A stretch of 11,407 bases of DNA from Halieaceae bacterium (GTDB lineage Bacteria; Pseudomonadota; Gammaproteobacteria; Pseudomonadales; Halieaceae), in assembly GCA_902518075.1 (NCBI GenBank), contig CABYEX010000040.1:1-11407 (forward strand), in the 5' to 3' direction. The position numbers and the translations under genes are program-made. A model generated the notes under the pieces. It made no database searches. It had not been told where the DNA came from and was given only the letters and a program-made list of their open reading frames with translations. Below are positions 7,255-11,407 of the stretch, one piece after another. Positions within the stretch are counted from its first letter, which is position 1, and each line of letters opens with the position of its first letter.

Positions 7255-8443
7255 GGGTTTGCTCCAGTGCGCCACCGCGGTAGTGAATGGAGTCCCAATG
7301 GCGACAGCCGGGACACCGCCAGTGACGGGCTTTGCCTGTAAATCCACAGTGACCGCATTGGTAACCCTCGGCGGCACTGGTGAGTCGATCAAACACCTCG
7401 CGCTCGGGCAGCGAGGTATCGGACTGCAGTCCCTGCAACACCAATGACGCCGCCACAGATACGGACGGATGAGTCGTCAGTGTCTTGCGCAGGAAGGCCT
7501 CGGCTGCGGCCCGACCTCGCTGCTTTTCAAGTTCGCCGGCGAGCGCCAACGCCAACAGGGAAGAGGATTGCAGCGCGTAATACTCTTCCAGCGCCGCGAG
7601 ATACTGGGGCCCGTCATCCTGTGCAACACAAATCTCACTGAGTAGTGCAAGCAGTTCGGGGGTACAATTGCGACCGCTGCCCATGATCACTCTGAAGTGC
7701 GTCAACGCAGCCTCAGGATCTCCCGCCGATAGGCTCAGCTTGGCCAAACCCATCCGTGCGCGGAGGTCCTGCTCCTGATCTCTCAGCGCGTCTTCATAGA
7801 ATTCACCTGCATTCGCAGCGTCGCCAGACTCCAACGCGACGTCCGCCCGCTCGCAAAGGTAATGCCCTCTCAGTTGCTGAGCGGGCTGGCCCTGACCGGC
7901 CGCCAACTGACCGCCTTCCTCGGCCTGTGCTATCAGCTGGTCGGCAATCGCTGTCGCAGCGACCCAGTCCCGCTGCGCTTCGTGAACATCCAGTAAATGC
8001 CGCTGCGCTGTCGCACTGAATTCTGTCGACTGCACGGTCAGATCAGAGAGCAGTTGCTCAGCGCGGTCATACAGACCCGCTGCAATAAAATCTCTGGCTA
8101 ACTCGAGATGGGATTGATGCAACTGAACCGCCGCCAGCTGCGGTCGTTTGAGCAAATTTTGGTGAATTCTAATCGCGCGATCGACCTCACCCCGCTTGCG
8201 CAATACGCTACCCAGTGCGATATGTGTATCGACTGTGTCCTCGTTAACCGCTAACGCCTCAGTGAAGGCGTCCACCGCATCATCCTCTTCGCCGTCCAGC
8301 AGAAAGTTAAAGCCCCGGTAATACTGCGAGGGGAGTTGTGCCCGGTCGGCACCGTCCATGCGCAACCCACCGCGTCCCAGCGTCCAGCCTGCGGCAACCG
8401 CGAGAACGAGCAGCACCAGAAGTAGTGCGTTATTGAGAATCAA
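7247..8443 (-). CDS. lapB: Lipopolysaccharide assembly protein LapB (YciM)
   Basis: LapB is an inner-membrane-anchored protein that, in Escherichia coli, works with FtsH to control LpxC turnover and so balances lipopolysaccharide against phospholipid synthesis. The 398-residue product has a single N-terminal membrane segment ([20 protein letters not shown]), the conserved [13 protein letters not shown] segment, a run of TPR-like helical repeats through most of the length, and a C-terminal rubredoxin-like metal site. Its four cysteines are Cys363, Cys366, Cys377 and Cys380 (CGHCGF and CPGC). The start is a TTG at 8443, six bases after AAGGAA; the reading overlaps the end of lapA by 14 bases. 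Its own 3' end overlaps pyrF by 8 bases. Length and domain order are normal for the family (E. coli LapB is 389 residues). Confidence 0.96.
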   Translation of the reverse strand: MILNNALLLVLLVLAVAAGWTLGRGGLRMDGADRAQLPSQYYRGFNFLLDGEEDDAVDAFTEALAVNEDTVDTHIALGSVLRKRGEVDRAIRIHQNLLKRPQLAAVQLHQSHLELARDFIAAGLYDRAEQLLSDLTVQSTEFSATAQRHLLDVHEAQRDWVAATAIADQLIAQAEEGGQLAAGQGQPAQQLRGHYLCERADVALESGDAANAGEFYEDALRDQEQDLRARMGLAKLSLSAGDPEAALTHFRVIMGSGRNCTPELLALLSEICVAQDDGPQYLAALEEYYALQSSSLLALALAGELEKQRGRAAAEAFLRKTLTTHPSVSVAASLVLQGLQSDTSLPEREVFDRLTSAAEGYQCGHCGFTGKARHWRCPGCRHWDSIHYRGGALEQTRG

Positions 8444-8726
8444 GCCCGGTTCCTTTCTCAGCTGCAGCCAGCAGGCGATCCCGCTGTTTACGAAGCCGGC
8501 GGATCGTTCCAGAACGTCTGAATGCTAGCAGCATTCCGGCCCCCAAGCCTATGACGACGCCGGCCGCCAATGCCGCCAAGACCCATATCGCGACGGGTTG
8601 AGCACGCAGTTGCACCACAATGAGGTCAAGGGGAATTTCCTCGGTGTTCTGGAGTGAGAAGAGTCCGCCGGCGGCGACAGCGCCCACCGCAAGCAGTAGC
8701 GTCAGCCCCTGTCTCAACCATCGCAT
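8430..8726 (-). CDS. lapA: Lipopolysaccharide assembly protein LapA domain protein
   Basis: This 98-residue membrane protein has the LapA (YciS, DUF1049) layout. There is an N-terminal membrane segment (about 6-24), the conserved FSLQNTEEIPLDLIVV stretch (23-38), a second membrane segment (about 46-68), then a basic, coil-forming tail (RRLRKQRDRLLAAAEK). In E. coli LapA is encoded beside LapB and associates with it in lipopolysaccharide quality control. The ATG at 8726 lies two bases after the ihfB stop, and the gene ends with TAA inside the start region of lapB, so the three genes are almost certainly one transcript. Confidence 0.93.
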   Translation of the reverse strand: MRWLRQGLTLLLAVGAVAAGGLFSLQNTEEIPLDLIVVQLRAQPVAIWVLAALAAGVVIGLGAGMLLAFRRSGTIRRLRKQRDRLLAAAEKGTGLDSQ

Positions 8727-8728
8727 GG

Positions 8729-9025
8729 TCAGAAGCCGGACTTGACTGCCCGATTCACCCGCTCGCGCAACTCTTTCCCCGGCTTGAAGTGCGGCACATG
8801 CTTACCACGCAGCGCCACCGTGTCGCCGGTTCGGGGATTGCGTCCCTGGCGAGGCTCGCGATAGTGCAAGGAGAAACTGCCAAATCCCCTGATCTCAATA
8901 CGCTCACCGGATGACAGGGTTTCAGCCATGTGATCAATCAGCAGCTTCACCGCTAGCTCAACGTCTTTCGCGCTCAACTGGCTCTGACCGTCGGCCATCA
9001 AGTCAATCAATTCGCTCCGCGTCAT
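8729..9025 (-). CDS. ihfB: Integration host factor subunit beta
   Basis: This 98-residue protein is one half of the IHF heterodimer, a nucleoid protein that bends DNA sharply at specific sites and takes part in transcription, replication and recombination. Its sequence is nearly the textbook IhfB pattern: [10 protein letters not shown] start, [18 protein letters not shown] (41-58), the DNA-intercalating arm GRNPRTGD with Pro64, and [15 protein letters not shown] chose the ATG at 9025 because it follows AAGGGG by about seven bases and matches the family N-terminus; an upstream in-frame ATG at 9085 adds 20 unrelated residues. It follows the rpsA terminator and leads the lapA-lapB-pyrF run. IhfB directly after rpsA is conserved in gammaproteobacteria. 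Confidence 0.97.
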   Translation of the reverse strand: MTRSELIDLMADGQSQLSAKDVELAVKLLIDHMAETLSSGERIEIRGFGSFSLHYREPRQGRNPRTGDTVALRGKHVPHFKPGKELRERVNRAVKSGF

Positions 9026-9051
9026 GCTGTTACCCCTTGTTTGCAGTAAAC

Positions 9052-9080
9052 ATTTTGGCCGAGGCCTAGAGCATTGGCAA
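9052..9080 (-). promoter_or_regulatory. Candidate sigma-70 promoter for ihfB-lapA-lapB-pyrF
   Basis: Reading the minus strand, TTGCCA (9075-9080; 5 of 6 to consensus) is followed after exactly 17 bases by CAAAAT (9052-9057; 4 of 6). This lies between the rpsA terminator and the ihfB ribosome-binding site, where a promoter is needed. The predicted transcript would have a leader of about 20 nt. Confidence 0.5.
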
Positions 9081-9132
9081 GTCATTCATTTTAAATGGGT
9101 TTATAGGGGCACCCCCGCCATGTGATAACGGC

Positions 9133-9160
9133 AAAAAAAAGGCCGGCATAAAGCCGGCCT
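9133..9160 (-). terminator. Rho-independent terminator of rpsA
   Basis: About 19 nt beyond the rpsA TGA, the minus strand forms a perfect 8-bp GC-rich stem (AGGCCGGC with GCCGGCCT, loop TTTAT) running straight into a run of Ts. This is a canonical intrinsic terminator separating rpsA from ihfB. Confidence 0.93.
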
Positions 9161-9178
9161 CGCGTAACACTATAGAGA

Positions 9179-10852
9179 TCACTGATCTTCCATTTTCGCC
9201 TTGATCAGCTCACCAATGGTGCCGGGTGAAGAACTCTCATCCTGCTCTTTCAGCGACTCGACGGCTTCTTTCTCGTCGTCCATGTCCTTGGCTTTGATGG
9301 AAAGTCCTAGCCCGCGGCTCTTGCGGTCCACGTTCACGACTTTGGCTTCCACGGTATCGCCGACACTGAGAGCAGCGCGCGCATCATCGACACGATCAAC
9401 GTTGATATCAGCCGCCTTCAGGTAACCCTCCACCTCATCTGAGAGCTTGATAATAGCTCCCTTAGCGTCGACTTCCGTCACGGTACCTGTCACCAGGCTG
9501 CCACGGTCGTTGTCGCTGACGTAGAGTGAGAAAGCATCCTCCTCGAGCTGCTTGATACCCAGCGAAATGCGCTCGCGCTCAGGATCGATGGACAAAATCA
9601 CCGTCTCGATCTCGTCGCCCTTCTTGTAATTGCGCACGGCCTCTTCACCGGTTTCGTTCCAGCTGATGTCACTCAGATGAACAAGCCCGTCGATGTTGCC
9701 CTCAAGGCCAATAAAGATGCCGAAGTCAGTAATCGACTTGATGCTGCCGGAAATCTTGTCGCCCTTGGCGTGGTCCGCGGCAAACGCATCCCAGGGGTTC
9801 TGGGTACACTGCTTGATACCGAGTGAGATGCGACGCCGCTCTTCGTCGATATCGAGCACCATGACCTCAACCTCGTCGCCGAGCTGCACAATTTTCGAGG
9901 GGTGAACGTTCTTGTTGGTCCAATCCATCTCGGAGACGTGTACCAGACCCTCGACACCCTCTTCGATTTCGGCAAAGCAACCGTAATCGGTCAGGTTAGT
10001 GACCTTGGCGACAACACGGCTACCCTCGGGGTAGCGGCCGGTGATTTGCACCCACGGATCCTCGCCCAGCTGCTTGAGGCCCAGCGACACGCGGTTGCGC
10101 TCGCGATCGAACTTGAGGATTTTGACATCCATTTCCTGTCCGACTTCCACGATCTCACTAGGGTGCTTAATACGCTTCCAGGCCATATCGGTGATGTGCA
10201 AAAGTCCATCGACACCGCCGAGATCCACAAACGCGCCGTAGTCCGTCAGGTTCTTGACCACGCCCTTCACGGACTGGCCTTCTTGCAAGTTTTGCAGGAG
10301 TTCCTCTCGCTCGGCACTGTTGGCGGATTCCATTACCGCGCGGCGTGAGACAACCACGTTGTTGCGTTTCTGATCGAGCTTGATGACTTTGAATTCAAGC
10401 TCTTTGCCCTCGAGGTGCGTGGTCTCCCGAATGGGACGCACGTCGATCAGCGAACCGGGCAAGAATGCGCGAATAGAGTCGATGTCAACGGTGAAGCCAC
10501 CCTTGACCTTGCCATTGATCACGCCCATTACCACTTCGTCGGCGACGTGCGCTGCCTCGAGGCCTTTCCAGGCCTCTGCGCGCTTGGCTTTCTCACGGGA
10601 AAGCTTGGTTTCTCCGAACCCGTCTTCGACGGTCTCTAGGGCCACCTGTACTTCATCACCTACGCTGAGACTGCACTCACCGTTGGCATTGGTAAATTGA
10701 TCAAGGGGAATTACCCCTTCTGACTTCAAACCCGCGTGAACGGTGACCCACTCGTTATCAATATCGATCACGACACCCGTGACAATCGACCCCGGTTCCA
10801 TATCAACAGTTTGGAGGCTTTCTTCAAAGAGTTCAGCGAAGGATTCGCTCAT
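9179..10852 (-). CDS. rpsA: 30S ribosomal protein S1
   Basis: S1 binds mRNA on the 30S subunit and helps unfold and place leaders for initiation. The product is 557 residues, the same length as E. coli S1, with six S1/OB-fold repeats at roughly 20-85, 105-170, 190-260, 275-345, 360-432 and 449-518. The middle repeats show the recurring pattern [40 protein letters not shown] and [20 protein letters not shown], each followed by an SLGLKQ or SLGIKQ ending. The N-terminus [13 protein letters not shown] is typical. The ATG at 10852 follows AGGA by eight bases. It lies downstream of cmk, as in E. coli, and ends at a strong terminator. The leader may carry S1 autoregulation (see 10861-10945). Confidence 0.98.
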   Translation of the reverse strand: MSESFAELFEESLQTVDMEPGSIVTGVVIDIDNEWVTVHAGLKSEGVIPLDQFTNANGECSLSVGDEVQVALETVEDGFGETKLSREKAKRAEAWKGLEAAHVADEVVMGVINGKVKGGFTVDIDSIRAFLPGSLIDVRPIRETTHLEGKELEFKVIKLDQKRNNVVVSRRAVMESANSAEREELLQNLQEGQSVKGVVKNLTDYGAFVDLGGVDGLLHITDMAWKRIKHPSEIVEVGQEMDVKILKFDRERNRVSLGLKQLGEDPWVQITGRYPEGSRVVAKVTNLTDYGCFAEIEEGVEGLVHVSEMDWTNKNVHPSKIVQLGDEVEVMVLDIDEERRRISLGIKQCTQNPWDAFAADHAKGDKISGSIKSITDFGIFIGLEGNIDGLVHLSDISWNETGEEAVRNYKKGDEIETVILSIDPERERISLGIKQLEEDAFSLYVSDNDRGSLVTGTVTEVDAKGAIIKLSDEVEGYLKAADINVDRVDDARAALSVGDTVEAKVVNVDRKSRGLGLSIKAKDMDDEKEAVESLKEQDESSSPGTIGELIKAKMEDQ

Positions 10853-10860
10853 GATGCTAT

Positions 10861-10945
10861 TCCTGCATTGCGGAGTGAAATCACTCCTGCCGGCTTCCAG
10901 ACCCAGCCGGGTTTGTGGCCTTGACGCTCCGGCGGGGTCCAGCCG
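10861..10945 (-). promoter_or_regulatory. Possible S1 autoregulatory leader of rpsA (three hairpins)
   Basis: The 111 bases between cmk and rpsA hold three successive inverted repeats on the transcript. The first is CGGC/GCCG (10930-10945) with GGA in the loop. The second is CCGGCT/AGCCGG (10890-10910), also with GGA in the loop. The third is GGAGTGA/TCACTCC (10872-10887), just before the AGGA at 10861-10864. The E. coli rpsA initiation region is also known to fold into successive hairpins and to be repressed by free S1. The resemblance here is structural and inferred by eye. Confidence 0.4.
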
Positions 10946-10963
10946 TGACTCCGACGCGTCGCT

Positions 10964-11407
10964 CTATAAATCGCGGGCAGCTGCTAAGTCGCGTGCTGCC
11001 TGCAACACGTCATCAGCGGACAGCGCGGTGCTGTCGATAACGATGGCGTCCCCTGCTGGCACCAGTGGAGACACGGCGCGGGACTGATCCCGAGCGTCTC
11101 GCTGCTGTATGTCAGTCAGAAGGCGCGCGAGACTAACACTCTCCCCCATACCCTGCAACTGATAGAAACGCCGTTGGGCGCGCGCCTCAGCGCTGGCTGT
11201 AAGGAAGATTTTTAGTGTTGCCCGCGGGAAGACGACCGTACCCATGTCCCTGCCATCGGCGATCAACCCGGGCGATCTGGCCAGCTCCTGCTGCCTTAAC
11301 AGGAGCGCTTCCCGCACCGCGGGCAGTGCCGCCAACGTTGAGGCATCCCGGCCTGCCTCCTCGGTACGCAGTTTTGCCGTCACATCCTTACCAGCTAACC
11401 ACACCGC
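10964..11407 (-). CDS. cmk: Cytidylate kinase, C-terminal part (5' end outside window)
   Basis: The open frame enters at the right edge of the window and ends in TAG at 10964, giving the last 147 residues or so of a protein that is normally about 225. Cytidylate kinase phosphorylates CMP and dCMP with ATP in the cytoplasm. Diagnostic stretches are [24 protein letters not shown], the strongly conserved [29 protein letters not shown] and [13 protein letters not shown], followed by the [13 protein letters not shown] tail. The N-terminal P-loop is missing only because of the window boundary. cmk immediately before rpsA is the usual gammaproteobacterial order. Confidence 0.96.
   Translation of the reverse strand, partial: AVWLAGKDVTAKLRTEEAGRDASTLAALPAVREALLLRQQELARSPGLIADGRDMGTVVFPRATLKIFLTASAEARAQRRFYQLQGMGESVSLARLLTDIQQRDARDQSRAVSPLVPAGDAIVIDSTALSADDVLQAARDLAAARDL

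Noticed and set aside
6541..7392. A 283-residue PyrF
   Set aside because: The extra 46 N-terminal residues are lapB coding sequence read in another frame; the GTG at 7254 has a well-spaced GGAG and gives the normal length.
8729..9085. A 118-residue IhfB starting at 9085
   Set aside because: The first 20 residues do not match IHF, and the candidate promoter lies inside this stretch; ATG 9025 has a good Shine-Dalgarno sequence and the conserved MTRSEL start.
9902..10348. Plus-strand open frame of 148 residues inside rpsA
   Set aside because: Antisense shadow of repeated S1 domains; no ribosome-binding context and no family resemblance.

Overview
The window looks like chromosomal core sequence of a moderately GC-rich gammaproteobacterium. 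IhfB and a six-domain ribosomal protein S1 of 557 residues are unmistakably gammaproteobacterial in type, and the order cmk-rpsA-ihfB-lapA-lapB-pyrF is a familiar gammaproteobacterial arrangement. A marine lineage near Halieaceae/Cellvibrionales is a reasonable guess, but the sequence does not settle the genus. Every gene I can support lies on the minus strand, so the biological order runs from the right end of the window to the left.

Right part (11407 to 9133): the 3' end of cmk (cytidylate kinase), a leader with three small hairpins, then rpsA, closed by a textbook rho-independent terminator. Next (9080 to 6541): a candidate sigma-70 promoter, ihfB, then lapA, lapB and pyrF packed with 2-nt spacing or with overlaps. 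lapB starts with TTG and pyrF with GTG, and each has a good Shine-Dalgarno sequence inside the preceding gene. LapA and LapB are the inner-membrane proteins that tune lipopolysaccharide synthesis through LpxC turnover; PyrF makes UMP.

Middle part (6381 to 2018): a small secreted ComEA-type helix-hairpin-helix gene interrupted by an in-frame amber codon, followed by a three-gene polysaccharide initiation cassette. The cassette holds an NAD-dependent sugar-nucleotide reductase/epimerase (WbpV/WbpK type), a WbpL-type polyprenyl-phosphate sugar-1-phosphate transferase, and a WbpM/FlaA1-type membrane 4,6-dehydratase. Together they would make a UDP-N-acetyl-6-deoxyhexosamine (QuiNAc or FucNAc) and load it onto undecaprenyl phosphate to start an O-antigen or similar glycan. 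No flippase, polymerase or further glycosyltransferase is present, so the rest must be elsewhere if the pathway works.

Left part (1814 to 17): an acyl-CoA dehydrogenase of the long (about 600-residue) family with three frameshifts in its first third. Correcting them gives exactly 600 codons.

I see no mobile element, CRISPR array, tRNA, rRNA or defence system. The points worth a second look are the two broken genes, the stripped-down O-antigen-type cassette at a conserved ihfB-to-comEA address, and the rpsA leader. No gap between genes exceeds about 205 bases.
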